A stretch of 64,000 nucleotides of DNA from Brachyspira alvinipulli ATCC 51933 (GTDB lineage Bacteria; Spirochaetota; Brachyspiria; Brachyspirales; Brachyspiraceae): positions 24,110 through 88,109 of the forward strand of contig NZ_KI912405.1 in NCBI RefSeq assembly GCF_000518245.1. Reading direction: 5' to 3'. Positions 35,035 to 45,950 of the stretch are shown in pieces. The translations under genes were made by a program, and so were the position numbers. The notes below the pieces were generated by a model. The model searched no databases and was not told where the DNA came from. It worked only from the letters and a program-made list of their open reading frames with translations. The stretch's first letter is position 1. Every line of letters starts with the position of its first letter.

Positions 35035-36285
35035 ATGCTAAAAGACGTTATAACTTTAGATTGTATAAATATTGATTTAAAGGGACAAACAAAATCAGAA
35101 ATTATAGATGAAATGGTTGATATTCTCTATAATAACGGTAAATTAAATGACAGAGAAGAGTATAAAAAAGAAATTCTTAAAAGAGAAGCCCAAAGTTCAA
35201 CAGGTATGGAAGAAGGAATAGCTATACCTCATGGAAAAACTAAGGCGGTAAAAATTCCTACTGTAGCAATAGGAATTTCAAAAAAAGGTGTTGATTATGA
35301 ATCTTTAGACGGTGAGCCTTCTCATTTATTTTTTATGATAGCAGCTCCGGAAAACTCTAACGATTCTCATATTGAATTATTATCAAAAATAACTACTTTA
35401 CTTCTTGAAGATGATATAAGAGAAGCACTTTTAAATGCTAAAAGCAAAGAAGAAGTATTAGATATATTAATGAAAAATGCTGAAAAAGATAATGAAGATT
35501 CATCTCTAAATCAGGAAAATAATTCTGACAGCACATATCAAGTATTAGCTGTAACAGCTTGTCCTACTGGAATAGCACATACCTATATGGCAGCAGATGC
35601 ATTACTAAAAAAAGGTAAAGAATTAGGTATTACTGTTAAAGTAGAAACTAATGGTTCAAGCGGTGTAAAAAATGAACTTACAAAAGAAGAGATAAAAAAT
35701 GCAAAAGGTATAATAGTAGCTGCTGATAAAAATGTTGCTATGGAAAGGTTTGCAGGAAAGAATGTTGATATAGTAGGTGTAAAGGAAGCTATAAAAAATC
35801 CGGAACAGTTAATAAAAAATGCTGTAAATCAAACTGCACCAATATATCAGTCAAGTAATGAAGGTTCTTCTTCAAATAATAGATTTGCCAAAAAACCTAA
35901 AACCGGTGTATATAAGCATTTGATGTCAGGAGTATCAAATATGCTTCCTTTCGTTGTAGGAGGAGGTATACTTATAGCTTTTTCATTTATGTTTGGAATT
36001 AATGCGAGCAATCCTAATGATCCTTCTTACAATTATTTTGCGAAGCTTTTAAATGACATAGGCGGCGGCAATGCTTTCTTCTTAATGGTGCCTGTAATGG
36101 CTGCATTTATAGGTATGAGTATTGCCGACAGACCTGGATTTGCTCCTGCAATGGTTGGAGGTTTAATATCTTTAAATAGCGGCGGCGGTTTCTTGGGTGG
36201 TTTAATAGGAGGATTTTTAGGCGGATATATAACACTTTTACTAAAAAAATATTCAGCAAATTACCTGACAGTTTGGAAGGAATAA
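35035..36285 (+). CDS. fruA: Fructose PTS enzyme II, 5' part (EIIA-EIIB-start of EIIC), frameshifted
   Basis: This 416-residue frame holds the EIIA domain (~1-150, phosphorylatable His in GIAIPHGKTKAV), the EIIB domain (~168-265, active Cys in AVTACPTGIAHTY) and the first half of EIIC (~290-405, several membrane segments). It ends early. After LLLKK at an A7 run (36243-36249) the frame reads into a few unrelated residues and stops at 36285. One extra A would give LLKKIFSKLPDSLEGIKP and continue into the next frame, making one EIIABC protein of about 625 residues. GGAGG precedes the ATG. It is either a true frameshift, a slippage-dependent gene or a sequence error. Confidence 0.9.
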   Translation: MLKDVITLDCINIDLKGQTKSEIIDEMVDILYNNGKLNDREEYKKEILKREAQSSTGMEEGIAIPHGKTKAVKIPTVAIGISKKGVDYESLDGEPSHLFFMIAAPENSNDSHIELLSKITTLLLEDDIREALLNAKSKEEVLDILMKNAEKDNEDSSLNQENNSDSTYQVLAVTACPTGIAHTYMAADALLKKGKELGITVKVETNGSSGVKNELTKEEIKNAKGIIVAADKNVAMERFAGKNVDIVGVKEAIKNPEQLIKNAVNQTAPIYQSSNEGSSSNNRFAKKPKTGVYKHLMSGVSNMLPFVVGGGILIAFSFMFGINASNPNDPSYNYFAKLLNDIGGGNAFFLMVPVMAAFIGMSIADRPGFAPAMVGGLISLNSGGGFLGGLIGGFLGGYITLLLKKYSANYLTVWKE

Positions 36286-36911
36286 AGCCTGTTTTATTGT
36301 ATCCATTATTTGGTATATTCTTTACAGGTGCTATTATGTATCTATTTATAGTAGACCCTATAGCAGCAATCAATTCAGGACTTTCAGTATTTTTAAAAAG
36401 TTTAGGAACTGGAAACTTAATACTTCTTGGTGCTATATTAGGAGCTATGATGTCAACTGATATGGGAGGACCTATAAACAAGGCAGCTTTCACATTTGGA
36501 ATAGCAATGATAGCTTCAGGAGACTATGCCCCTCATGCTGCTGTAATGGCAGGAGGTATGGTTCCACCTTTGGGAATAGCATTGGCTACTACAATATTCA
36601 GAAATAAATTCACAGCTGATGAAAAAGATGCAGGAAAAACATGCTATATTATGGGATTATCATTTATTACTGAGGGTGCTATACCATTTGCCGCATCTGA
36701 CCCTATTAGAGTATTACCTTCATGTATAATAGGTGCTGCAATTTCAGGTGCTTTATCTATGGCTTTCCATATAGAACTTAGAGCCCCTCATGGAGGATTA
36801 TTTGTACTTCCTATAGTTAATAACCCAGTATTATATTTACTTGCTATAGTTATAGGATCTGTTATTACTGCTGTAATACTTGGATTTATAAAGAAACCGG
36901 TAAATAACTAA
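36273..36911 (+). CDS. fruA: Fructose PTS enzyme II, 3' part (rest of EIIC)
   Basis: These 212 residues are the second half of the fructose EIIC membrane domain, with five or so hydrophobic segments and the family stretches LGAILGAMMSTDMGGPINKAA, FITEGAIPFAASDP and LRAPHGGLF. The first codon is a TTG with no good ribosome-binding site, so independent translation is doubtful. The frame joins the 5' part if one A is added to the A7 run at 36243-36249. The sequence shows no decay on either side, which argues against an old pseudogene. Confidence 0.88.
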   Translation: MEGIKPVLLYPLFGIFFTGAIMYLFIVDPIAAINSGLSVFLKSLGTGNLILLGAILGAMMSTDMGGPINKAAFTFGIAMIASGDYAPHAAVMAGGMVPPLGIALATTIFRNKFTADEKDAGKTCYIMGLSFITEGAIPFAASDPIRVLPSCIIGAAISGALSMAFHIELRAPHGGLFVLPIVNNPVLYLLAIVIGSVITAVILGFIKKPVNN

Positions 36912-36923
36912 CATATATTCTTC

Positions 36924-36968
36924 AAAAAAAGGCTAGAGTTTATATAAAACTCTAGCCTCAATTTTTTA
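36924..36968. terminator. Bidirectional terminator between fruA and oppA
   Basis: GGCTAGAGTTT (36931-36941) pairs perfectly with AAACTCTAGCC (36947-36957). An A7 run lies directly left and a T6 run a few bases right, so it serves both convergent transcription units. Confidence 0.9.
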
Positions 36969-36977
36969 ACAATTAAA

Positions 36978-38591
36978 CTATTCTAAATAACATTTATGAA
37001 ATCTATGGAAACCAAGAGAATCATAATAAACATCTTTAAGTTTTGGAGATACAAGCAATGGTTCTGTATAATAATATATAGGTATTATAGCTTCTTCTTT
37101 CATAAGCATTTCTTCAGCCTTATGCATAGTTTCCATTCTAAACTTTTGATCTCCGGAAAGCATAACTTCATTAATCATATCATCATAAGCCTTATTACTA
37201 TAAACACTATAATTGTTTGGAGAATAGCTTATACATAAAGTCATAAAATTAACAGGATCATCAAAGTCTCCATTCCATCCACCGCGTGCCATAGTGATAT
37301 TTCTATCATATCTAGTCTGTAAAAATACAGCCCATTCTTCCTGTGTTAAAGTTACATCAATACCAAGATTCTCCTTCCACATTTGCTGAACAGCCTCAAA
37401 TATTTTTACATGTATTCCAGGATCAGCTTTAAATTCCATAACAGGAAAACCTTCTCCATTAGGATATCCAGCTTCAGCCATCAATTTTTTAGCTTCTTCC
37501 ACATTTTTAGCATATCCTTCTTTACTTACATCAATATATTCTCCAGCATTTTCTCTAAAATCGCCTTCATAATCTGATATACCGTAAGGAACTAATGCAC
37601 CAGCTGGTTTTTCTCCTCCCATAGTTACCTGCTCTACTATATAATTTCTATCAATAGCAAGAGATAATGCTCTTCTTACTCTAACATCTTTTAATATATC
37701 ATTAGTTAAATTTAAACAATAATAATATGATGATATTCTAGGCTTAATAACTATAAGTCCATCTTCCTGCAATGCTTTTATATCCTGTCTAGGAAAAGAT
37801 CTAGCAAAATGCAAATTGCCTCCTTTAACTCCTGCCACAGAACCAGTTTCATTTTCCATTAATACAAATGTAAGTTTATCTGGAACTATATTTTCTATAT
37901 TCCAGTAATTAGTATTCTTTATCATAACAAGACTTTCATCTCTGTTTCTCTCTACAAGTTTGAAAGCACCATTTCCAATATAAGTATCTGCTTTTAATGT
38001 CCATTTGTCTCCGTACTTATCTATAATATCTTTTCTTAAAGGATAGAAAGTAGGAAAACTTAAAAGCTCCAAAAAGTAGGCTGTAGGAGCTTCTAATGTA
38101 ACTTCTAAAGTATAATCATCAATGGCTTTTATACCTAAACTTTCTTTAGGCATCTCACCTGCTGTTATTGCCTTAGCATTTTTTACAGGTTCATGCTGAT
38201 ATCCATATTGACTTCCAGTAGCAGGATCAACAACTCTTTGCCAAGAATATACAAAATCATTAGCTGTAACAGGTTTGCCGTCTGTCCATTTAGCATTAGT
38301 TCTTAATTTAAATGTATAAGTAAGACCGTCTTCGCTAATTTCCCAGCTCTCTGCAACTGCAGGTGATAATTTACCGTTAAAATCTTTTTCTACCAAACCT
38401 TCAAATGTATGTGTTAAATAAAATACTGCATCAGAAGTAACATTAATACTTGGATCAATAGTATTAGGTTCAGGACCTGTGTTTATAAATATAGATATGC
38501 CGTCATTTGATGAAGCAGTCTTTGATGAAGAACATGCGGATATGAACGACATAATAATAATTAAAATAAATGTTATACTTATCCTATTCAT
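36978..38591 (-). CDS. oppA: Oligopeptide-binding lipoprotein OppA, copy 1
   Basis: This 537-residue solute-binding protein starts with a lipoprotein signal ending in FISAC (Cys20) and a short Ser-rich linker. The mature part is a cluster C (SBP_bac_5) peptide-binding fold: GPEPNTIDPSINVTSD, then ESWEISEDGLTYTFKLRTNAKWTDGKPVTANDFVYSWQR, the classic OppA lobe. It would bind peptides in the periplasm and deliver them to an ABC permease, but no permease or ATPase gene is in the window. It is 47 bp downstream of a second copy. GGAG precedes the ATG. Confidence 0.93.
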   Translation of the reverse strand: MNRISITFILIIIMSFISACSSSKTASSNDGISIFINTGPEPNTIDPSINVTSDAVFYLTHTFEGLVEKDFNGKLSPAVAESWEISEDGLTYTFKLRTNAKWTDGKPVTANDFVYSWQRVVDPATGSQYGYQHEPVKNAKAITAGEMPKESLGIKAIDDYTLEVTLEAPTAYFLELLSFPTFYPLRKDIIDKYGDKWTLKADTYIGNGAFKLVERNRDESLVMIKNTNYWNIENIVPDKLTFVLMENETGSVAGVKGGNLHFARSFPRQDIKALQEDGLIVIKPRISSYYYCLNLTNDILKDVRVRRALSLAIDRNYIVEQVTMGGEKPAGALVPYGISDYEGDFRENAGEYIDVSKEGYAKNVEEAKKLMAEAGYPNGEGFPVMEFKADPGIHVKIFEAVQQMWKENLGIDVTLTQEEWAVFLQTRYDRNITMARGGWNGDFDDPVNFMTLCISYSPNNYSVYSNKAYDDMINEVMLSGDQKFRMETMHKAEEMLMKEEAIIPIYYYTEPLLVSPKLKDVYYDSLGFHRFHKCYLE

Positions 38592-38638
38592 AGTATATCT
38601 CCTAAATAATATTTATTGAATTAAAGTAGATTTTTTTA

Positions 38639-40255
38639 TTATTCTAAATATGCCTTAGAAAAACTATGTTTACCCATAGAATCGTATTGAACACCTTTTA
38701 ATTTTGGAGATACCAGCAAAGGTTCATTATAAAAATAAATGGGTATTATAGCCATATCTTTTATTAATAATTCTTCTGCCTTATGCATACTAAGCATTCT
38801 ATGAGAAGGATCGGTAATTAAAGTGGCACTTCTTATTAAATCATCATATCTATTATTACTGTAAACACTATTATTATTTGCCGAATAACTCAAAAATAGA
38901 GATAAAAAATTAATAGGATCGTCAAAATCACCATTCCATCCGCCGCTTGCTATTTCTATATTTTTATCGAATCTTTGGGTTACTAAATCTGACCATTCTA
39001 ATTCTTCTAAAACAACATCAATACCAAGATGTTCTTTCCACATTTTCTGTATGGCTTTAAATATATATTTATGTACGCCATGAGTAGTTTTAAAAGTTAA
39101 AGTAGGAAATCCTGAACCATTAGGATAACCTGCAAGCATCATAAGTCTTTTTGCTTCTTTAAAATTATCATCATAACTTCCCTTAGTCAAATCTATATAA
39201 TCACCGCCATTCTCTCTAAAATCTCCGAAAAATCCTGATACTCCATAAGGAACTAAAGCTCCTGCAGGTCTCTCACCGCCTTTTGTGATATTTTCAACTA
39301 TATAATTTCTATCTATAACTAACGATAAAGCCTTTCTGACATTAATATCAGATAAAACACTATTAGTTATATTGAGAAAATAGAAGTAGCTTGCTACTCT
39401 TGGCACATTATGTATATATCCGGATTTATTTAAAGTTGTTATATCCTCTCTTGGAAAATTTCTAGAAAAATGAAGCTCATTATTTAATACAGCATTAGCA
39501 GAATAATTATTGTTATTGGTTAATATAAATTCCAATTTTATTGGATACACTTCAGCCTTATTCCAATAAAATTCATTTCTCTCCATAACAATAGATTTAT
39601 TAAACTCTCTTTTTGTAACTTTAAAAGGACCATTGCCAACAAAAGTTTCTGGAGATTTTGTCCAATTACTTCCGTATAAATCTATTATATCTTCTCTTAA
39701 TGGATAAAAAGTAGGGTATGCTAAAATTTCTAAAAAATATGTTAAAGGCAATTCTAATATTATTTCTAAAGTATAGTCATCAATAGCCTCAACTCCTAAA
39801 TATTTTGTTTCTATTTCACCACTATTAATAGCTTTAGCATTCTTAATAATATTATATTGATAAGCATATTTACTTTTTATTTTAGGATCAAATAATCTTC
39901 TGAAAGAATAAACAAAATCTTTAGCTATAACAGGATTACCATCACTCCAATAAGCATCATTTCTAAGATGAAAAGTATATACAAGTCCATCACTGCTTAT
40001 ATTCCAACTTTTAGCAACAGCAGGTATTATCTTACCATCCTTATCTTTATTTACTAAACCTTCAAATATATGAGTTAAATATATTAATGTATCGGATGTT
40101 ACATTAACACTTGGATCTATTGTATGAGGCTCTGAACCTATATTAATTACCAATTCTTGATCTTTATTGACCTGTTTATAGGGTACAGCCTCTTCTATTT
40201 TAGAACATGAAATAGACAATAAAAATACAGCTAATAAAAAACAATGTTTTAACAT
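38639..40255 (-). CDS. oppA: Oligopeptide-binding lipoprotein OppA, copy 2
   Basis: I start at the ATG at 40255 (MLKHCFLL), which gives a clean lipoprotein signal ending in LSISC; the TTG at 40267 only adds four residues. The 538-residue product aligns along its full length with copy 1 (shared GSEPHTIDPSVNVTSD, VYTFHLRNDAYWSDGNP, GGWNGDFDDPINF), with clear divergence across the protein. The pair is a tandem duplication whose copies probably differ in peptide preference. Multiple unlinked OppA proteins are typical of intestinal spirochaetes, as I recall. Confidence 0.92.
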   Translation of the reverse strand: MLKHCFLLAVFLLSISCSKIEEAVPYKQVNKDQELVINIGSEPHTIDPSVNVTSDTLIYLTHIFEGLVNKDKDGKIIPAVAKSWNISSDGLVYTFHLRNDAYWSDGNPVIAKDFVYSFRRLFDPKIKSKYAYQYNIIKNAKAINSGEIETKYLGVEAIDDYTLEIILELPLTYFLEILAYPTFYPLREDIIDLYGSNWTKSPETFVGNGPFKVTKREFNKSIVMERNEFYWNKAEVYPIKLEFILTNNNNYSANAVLNNELHFSRNFPREDITTLNKSGYIHNVPRVASYFYFLNITNSVLSDINVRKALSLVIDRNYIVENITKGGERPAGALVPYGVSGFFGDFRENGGDYIDLTKGSYDDNFKEAKRLMMLAGYPNGSGFPTLTFKTTHGVHKYIFKAIQKMWKEHLGIDVVLEELEWSDLVTQRFDKNIEIASGGWNGDFDDPINFLSLFLSYSANNNSVYSNNRYDDLIRSATLITDPSHRMLSMHKAEELLIKDMAIIPIYFYNEPLLVSPKLKGVQYDSMGKHSFSKAYLE

Positions 40256-40326
40256 ACAGCATTCCAATAAATATTACATGATATATTTGAGTATATATTC
40301 TATATAAATTAATGTCAAATAGTATT

Positions 40327-41724
40327 TTACTCTCTTAATTTAAAATAAGATATTATTTTCTTTAATTCTTTAACTTCATCTGATAAAAATTTAGATGATT
40401 CAGTAGCCTTATCAATAAATTGAGAATCTGTAGCATTATTAACATCTTTACTAGAATCGTTAATCATATCAACATATTCATGTATTTTGTCAGAATTATT
40501 TGAAACTGTATTAACCTTGCCTTTTACAACAGTAATTATATCGTTTAAATATTTTACTGTACTGTTAATTCCTCTGCTCATATCTCCAATTTCATCATTT
40601 AATTTAAGATAATCTTCAGAAACATTCCAAGATATATCTCCATCTTTTATCTTAACAAGACTGTCATTCAAAACATTCACAACTGATACTACTTTTTTAT
40701 TTATAATGGAAGGTACAATAATTACTATAAGTATAATTGTTGCTGATACTATAATCCACATCATTATTATTATTTTATAATTACTTAAAAATTCTGCTTT
40801 AGCAGATACAGCCAATTCTATTCCCCAATACACATCATCAAACATATGTATAGGTTTGAAAAGATAAAAATATTTACTTGAGCTTTTTTTATTATATGAT
40901 TCCTTCAATATAGTTTTATTAGAGCATATAGTTTCTAATAAGTCGCTATCTATATATAATATATCAGATGAATTAGTAATATTTTCTCCTATACGATATC
41001 TATCTGTAGTACAATAAACAATATTACCTTTCTCATTAAAAAGTGAAATTGTGAATCCATTTGTATCTTCATAAAATGTAATATTATCTAAAGATAGATT
41101 TAAAGAAGATACAGCAATTATTTTATCATCCTTATCAAATATTGGTATTGAGTATGTATACATAGGTACATATTTTCCGCGTACAGGATAATAATTTAAT
41201 GATGTAATATGAGGCTTTCTACTTTTTATAGTGGTATTCCAATAACTATATTTTAAATCTGATGTTTTTATATTTATTCTAGAGACATTATTATCCTTAT
41301 CTTTCAGTAAATATATGCCTAATCTTCCATCTATATTTTGATATAAAGGATTATTAATATACATACTGTCACTATCAATAGCATTCGTAGAAAATATTAA
41401 ATATACAGATGTTGCATTAGTACTCATTTCATTTGCAAATTTTGTCATTAAATCTTCATATATTTCTCTATCTCTAACATTATAATCATATAAATTTTCT
41501 ACAGAATATTTTATATTATTAAGATAGTTTAATTCTACATCAATTATACTTTCTATTTCAAAAACTTCTTTATCAGCCATTTGAGATATAGCAAATAATG
41601 ATATTTGTTTTGTTATATTATATATATAAATTGTATTTATAATACCAAATATTAATATTATCGTTATTACAGGTATCATAATAAATAAACTTATTTTGAT
41701 ATTTAAGCTTACTTTATCATTCAT
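40327..41724 (-). CDS. Chemoreceptor-like protein without the signalling domain
   Basis: This 465-residue protein has an N-terminal membrane segment (~12-34), a dCache-like periplasmic domain (~40-315), a second membrane segment (~320-345) and a HAMP-like region (~350-400), as in the two receptors upstream. The cytoplasmic methyl-accepting coiled coil of about 190 residues, with the receptor tip, is missing. A short linker runs straight into FKLRE, and this C-terminus matches the last ~30 residues of the neighbours ([23 protein letters not shown]). It therefore looks like an in-frame internal deletion of a full receptor. It cannot contact CheA/CheW. It may be a decoy, a dimer partner or a decaying gene. 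Confidence 0.85.
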   Translation of the reverse strand: MNDKVSLNIKISLFIMIPVITIILIFGIINTIYIYNITKQISLFAISQMADKEVFEIESIIDVELNYLNNIKYSVENLYDYNVRDREIYEDLMTKFANEMSTNATSVYLIFSTNAIDSDSMYINNPLYQNIDGRLGIYLLKDKDNNVSRINIKTSDLKYSYWNTTIKSRKPHITSLNYYPVRGKYVPMYTYSIPIFDKDDKIIAVSSLNLSLDNITFYEDTNGFTISLFNEKGNIVYCTTDRYRIGENITNSSDILYIDSDLLETICSNKTILKESYNKKSSSKYFYLFKPIHMFDDVYWGIELAVSAKAEFLSNYKIIIMMWIIVSATIILIVIIVPSIINKKVVSVVNVLNDSLVKIKDGDISWNVSEDYLKLNDEIGDMSRGINSTVKYLNDIITVVKGKVNTVSNNSDKIHEYVDMINDSSKDVNNATDSQFIDKATESSKFLSDEVKELKKIISYFKLRE

Positions 41725-41783
41725 AAAAACTCTCTCAATTTTTAATTTAAAAAATCATAAGTTTTGAATACAACATTAATAAT

Positions 41784-43736
41784 TTAATCTCTTAATTTGA
41801 AATATCCAATCACCTCTATTAATTCGCTTGCTTCATTAAGAAGAGATTGTGAAGAAGCGGTTGCCTCTTCAACCAAAGCAGCATTTTTTTGAACAGAAGA
41901 ATCCATATTTCCTATAGCTAAATCAACTTGTTCTATACCTTTCTGCTGTTCCTGAGATGCTATATTGATTCTATCCATCATATTTGAAGCACTATCCATT
42001 TTCTGAGAAATATCTATAAACATTTCTTTAGAAGATTTTACACTTTCAGCAGCTAAATTAGTTTTTTCATTACTGTCTATTATAAGTGCTGTAATATTTT
42101 TTACAGATTCTTGAGTATTCTGAGCAAGATTTCTTACCTCACTTGCAACAACAGCAAAACCCCTTCCCTGCTCCCCTGCTCTTGCTGCCTCTACAGAAGC
42201 ATTCAAAGCAAGTATATTAGTTTGAAAAGCAATGTTTTCTATAAGTTTAGTAATATCCATTATCTTAGCACTTGCCTCATAAACATCATTCATTTTATTA
42301 ACGCTCTCTTCTACTATTATACCGGCTTTATTCAATGATTCTTTAGCATCAGATACAATAGATGCACTTTCATATACACTTTCGGCTGATTCTTTTATAG
42401 CACTAGCCATTTCATTCATAGAAGCAGCTGTTTCCTCCAAACTGGATGCCTGAGCTTCTGTTCTTTGAGATAAATCATTATTACCGGCTAAAACTTGATT
42501 TGCAGCAGTAGAAACTTGTTCAGCCGAATTTTTTACTGTTTTTACAACTTTATTAAAACTATTTAATATATTATCCAAACTTGTAGCTATATCTCCCCAC
42601 TCATCATTCATATTTAAAAATTTATCTGATATGTGAAATGATATATCTCCGCTTGAAATCTTAGACATATCCTTAGATAAAGATGTTATCACACTTACAA
42701 CTCTAGTTCTAATTATAAAAGGAACCATTATAGATGCTACGATAATTATTATTAAAGAAATAATAATCATAACATTTCTTAACATATCACTGTCTTTAAA
42801 TATATCTTTACTTGCTGCCATTATTTCAAGTATCCAATACTGACCTTGTACAATTTCTAAAGGAATGAAATAATAAGTGGCATCCCCTTTATAATAAGAT
42901 GTATAATCTTCAAATGAAGTTGATTTACCACTTGACAAGATTTCATATACATTATGAGTTTTATATTTAGGATACATATCATACATATTTCTTCCTAAAT
43001 CTTTATCATCTACTAAATCATATAATAAATTACCTTTATGATCAAACAAAAGCCCCTCTGAAGTTTCAAATGGATTTATAGATTCCATAGTACTTTTTAA
43101 TGTTTCTACATTTATGTCGGCAGTTATAACACCTATAGGTTTGTTTTTATACATTATAGGTATAGCCCAAGTATACATTTTTACTATATCATTATCGCCT
43201 ACATTAAATTCATATATTCCAGATAAATATTCTTTAGCTTTTCTCATAGGCTCTACATAATAATCAGAACTTATATCTTCTTTTGATAAAGCTCTTTCAT
43301 TTATTTTATTATCAGATGATCTAGATACATAATATGTCTGTTGTCCGTCTGTTAAAGGATAATCATTTATAAAATTAATATCATTTCCCAAAGCATTAGT
43401 TTCAAAAGCTATCATAACTCCAATTACAGTTTCAGGCAATATATCAAAAAAATTTCTAGTAACATTTTCATAAGCTTTTCTATCCACAACACCTGAATTA
43501 TACATATTTTCTAATGTATATTTAAGCCCTGTTATTTGATAGAGATCGTCTTTTACAACAGCAGTTAATTTATTTCCCTCTCCTTTTCCTACTTCTTCTA
43601 AAATTTTATAAGATAATTTACTGCTAATCTTTTGCACATAAATAATATTAACTATATTAGATATAGCAATCATTATTAATATTGGTATTAATATTACCAA
43701 ACTAATTTTTACTTGAAGACTTACTTTCTTAAACAT
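41784..43736 (-). CDS. Methyl-accepting chemotaxis protein with dCache sensor, copy 1
   Basis: This 650-residue receptor has TM1 (~10-33), a large periplasmic dCache-type sensor (~40-320, with [21 protein letters not shown]), TM2 (~325-345), HAMP (~348-400) and a cytoplasmic methyl-accepting domain (~405-650). The signalling tip reads [40 protein letters not shown]. The cytoplasmic domain should recruit CheA/CheW and steer the periplasmic flagella. The C-terminus FKLRD is shared by its neighbours. GAGG precedes the ATG. The ligand is unknown; adjacent peptide-binding proteins make peptides or amino acids a reasonable guess. Confidence 0.95.
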   Translation of the reverse strand: MFKKVSLQVKISLVILIPILIMIAISNIVNIIYVQKISSKLSYKILEEVGKGEGNKLTAVVKDDLYQITGLKYTLENMYNSGVVDRKAYENVTRNFFDILPETVIGVMIAFETNALGNDINFINDYPLTDGQQTYYVSRSSDNKINERALSKEDISSDYYVEPMRKAKEYLSGIYEFNVGDNDIVKMYTWAIPIMYKNKPIGVITADINVETLKSTMESINPFETSEGLLFDHKGNLLYDLVDDKDLGRNMYDMYPKYKTHNVYEILSSGKSTSFEDYTSYYKGDATYYFIPLEIVQGQYWILEIMAASKDIFKDSDMLRNVMIIISLIIIIVASIMVPFIIRTRVVSVITSLSKDMSKISSGDISFHISDKFLNMNDEWGDIATSLDNILNSFNKVVKTVKNSAEQVSTAANQVLAGNNDLSQRTEAQASSLEETAASMNEMASAIKESAESVYESASIVSDAKESLNKAGIIVEESVNKMNDVYEASAKIMDITKLIENIAFQTNILALNASVEAARAGEQGRGFAVVASEVRNLAQNTQESVKNITALIIDSNEKTNLAAESVKSSKEMFIDISQKMDSASNMMDRINIASQEQQKGIEQVDLAIGNMDSSVQKNAALVEEATASSQSLLNEASELIEVIGYFKLRD

Positions 43737-43913
43737 TTTATAACCTCAATTATTTTATATATTTAATAATTTAATATCAAGCATAAACCTTACAAATATT
43801 AACCTTTAATTTTTCATTTAAAACAATTAAAATTAACCAGAACAATTATATACAATTAAATATATATTTCAATAATAATTATTTTATTTTAAATAAAATA
43901 ATTATAATATTTA

Positions 43914-45869
43914 TCAATATTTTAATTTAAAATATTCTATAGACTTAACTAAGTTATTAGCCTCGCTCAATAATGATTCTGATGAAGATGCAGCTTCAGA
44001 TACTAATGCTGCATTCTTTTGAACAGAAGAATCCATATTGCTTATGGCTATATTGACTTGATTGATCCCTTTTTCCTGTTCTTTAGCTGCAATATTAATT
44101 CTATCCATTATAGAAGAAGCTTTATCCATTTTTTCAAATATTTCATTGAAAATATTTTTTGATTCCTGAACACTTGCTGCTGCCAATTTGATTTTATCAT
44201 TACTATCTGTAATTAATGAGGTAATATTTTTTACAGACTCCTGAGTATTCTGAGCTAAATTTCTTACCTCACTTGCAACAACAGCAAAACCTCTTCCCTG
44301 ATCTCCTGCCCTTGCTGCCTCTACAGAAGCATTCAAAGCAAGTATATTAGTTTGAAAAGCAATATTCTCTATAAGTTTAGTAATATCCATTATTTTAGAA
44401 CTAGATTCATAAACATCATTCATTTTATTTACACTGTCTTCTATTATTAATCCTGCTTTGTTCAAAGACTCTTTAGCATTTGATACCATGGAAGTACTTT
44501 CATATACACTCTCAGCAGACTCTTTTATAGCACTAGCCATTTCATTCATAGAAGCAGCTGTTTCCTCTAAACTGGAAGCCTCTGTTTCTGTCCTTTGAGA
44601 TAAATCATTATTACCTATCAAAACATCATTTGCAGCGTTTGATACTCTATCTGCAGAATTTTTTACAATTGATACTACATTATTTAAATTATCTAATGTT
44701 GCATCTAAATTTTTAGCTATATCTCCCCATTCATCATTTCTTTTCTCAAAGTTTTTAGGTATTTCTATGCTCAAATCGCCAGTAGACATAGCAATAATAT
44801 CTTTAGCCAAAAGTGTTATAACATTAGATACTTTCATTTTTATTACAATAGGAGTAATAACCACAGAAACAATTAATATAAAAATTAATATTAATATCAT
44901 AGTATTTCTAATATATGTTGTTTCAGCTTGTATAACTCTGCTTGGGGTAAGAATTTCTATTCCCCAATTATGCCCTTCAAGCATTTGTATAGGAGAAATT
45001 ACATAAGTTCCAACCTCATTAAGTACAGTTGTGTAATGCTCAAAATTTAAAGATTGTCCTTGTTTTACTTTTTCTAATATTTGAAAATCTTTATACCAAC
45101 TGTAAACATCATAAGCATATTTTCCAACACCATCTTGCTTGCCTGCATTATATATTAAATTACCACCGCTATCAAAAAGAATAACTTTACTTTCTGCATA
45201 TGGTTTTATTTTTTCTATAGATTTACTTATACTTTGCGGTGTTACATCAGCTATAACAATACCTATATTTTTTCCTGTCTTATCATAAACAGGCACAGAC
45301 CAAGTATATATTTCAGTTTGTTTACCACCTACATTATATGGATATATTGGTGTTATATAAGGTTTTAATGTATTTTTGGCAACTGTAAAATAATCAGAAT
45401 TTAAATCTGATGCTAAAAGTTTCTGCCTAATTGCAGAGCCATTATTTTTTATAAAGTATACCCCAAACTGTCCGCCAATATCATTATAAAAATCATCATT
45501 AATATAATTAGCATCATTGTCCAATAAATTCTTATTCAATAAAAATCCCATAGCAATAATGTTTGCCTCATCTTTTGACAAATGATTTTCTACTACATCC
45601 AAATATGATTTTCTATCTCTAATACCTATATCATATAAGCTTTCTATTGAAGAAGCAACTTCATTTAGATAGTTATATTCTATTTTTAATATATTTTGAC
45701 CTCTATAAGATTCTGCTTCTACAGATTTCTTTAGATAATCTAATGATTTTTTTCTATTGGCATTATTAACTAATATAATATTAACAATACTTGAAACTAT
45801 AATCATAGCAAAAAATATACTTAAAATAATTAAACTAATTTTAAATTGTAACCCTACTTTTTTAAACAT
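43914..45869 (-). CDS. Methyl-accepting chemotaxis protein with dCache sensor, copy 2
   Basis: I start at the ATG at 45869 ([12 protein letters not shown]), with GGAG eight bases upstream; the TTG at 45875 adds two residues. The 651-residue receptor has the same order as copy 1: TM1, dCache-like sensor ([21 protein letters not shown]), TM2, HAMP and signalling domain with [20 protein letters not shown]. The cytoplasmic halves of the two genes are nearly identical while the sensors have diverged, so they probably read different ligands into the same output. 168 bp separate it from copy 1. Confidence 0.95.
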   Translation of the reverse strand: MFKKVGLQFKISLIILSIFFAMIIVSSIVNIILVNNANRKKSLDYLKKSVEAESYRGQNILKIEYNYLNEVASSIESLYDIGIRDRKSYLDVVENHLSKDEANIIAMGFLLNKNLLDNDANYINDDFYNDIGGQFGVYFIKNNGSAIRQKLLASDLNSDYFTVAKNTLKPYITPIYPYNVGGKQTEIYTWSVPVYDKTGKNIGIVIADVTPQSISKSIEKIKPYAESKVILFDSGGNLIYNAGKQDGVGKYAYDVYSWYKDFQILEKVKQGQSLNFEHYTTVLNEVGTYVISPIQMLEGHNWGIEILTPSRVIQAETTYIRNTMILILIFILIVSVVITPIVIKMKVSNVITLLAKDIIAMSTGDLSIEIPKNFEKRNDEWGDIAKNLDATLDNLNNVVSIVKNSADRVSNAANDVLIGNNDLSQRTETEASSLEETAASMNEMASAIKESAESVYESTSMVSNAKESLNKAGLIIEDSVNKMNDVYESSSKIMDITKLIENIAFQTNILALNASVEAARAGDQGRGFAVVASEVRNLAQNTQESVKNITSLITDSNDKIKLAAASVQESKNIFNEIFEKMDKASSIMDRINIAAKEQEKGINQVNIAISNMDSSVQKNAALVSEAASSSESLLSEANNLVKSIEYFKLKY

Positions 45870-45950
45870 AGCCAAAACTCCTGAAAAACATGTAAAAAAA
45901 TATCATATAATAATTAAAGTCAATATATTTCATATTAAAATTAAATATCA

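Noticed and set aside
36273-36911. Second half of fruA as an independent EIIC gene
   Set aside because: Its first codon is a TTG without a ribosome-binding site and it starts mid-domain; it is better read as the continuation of a frameshifted gene.
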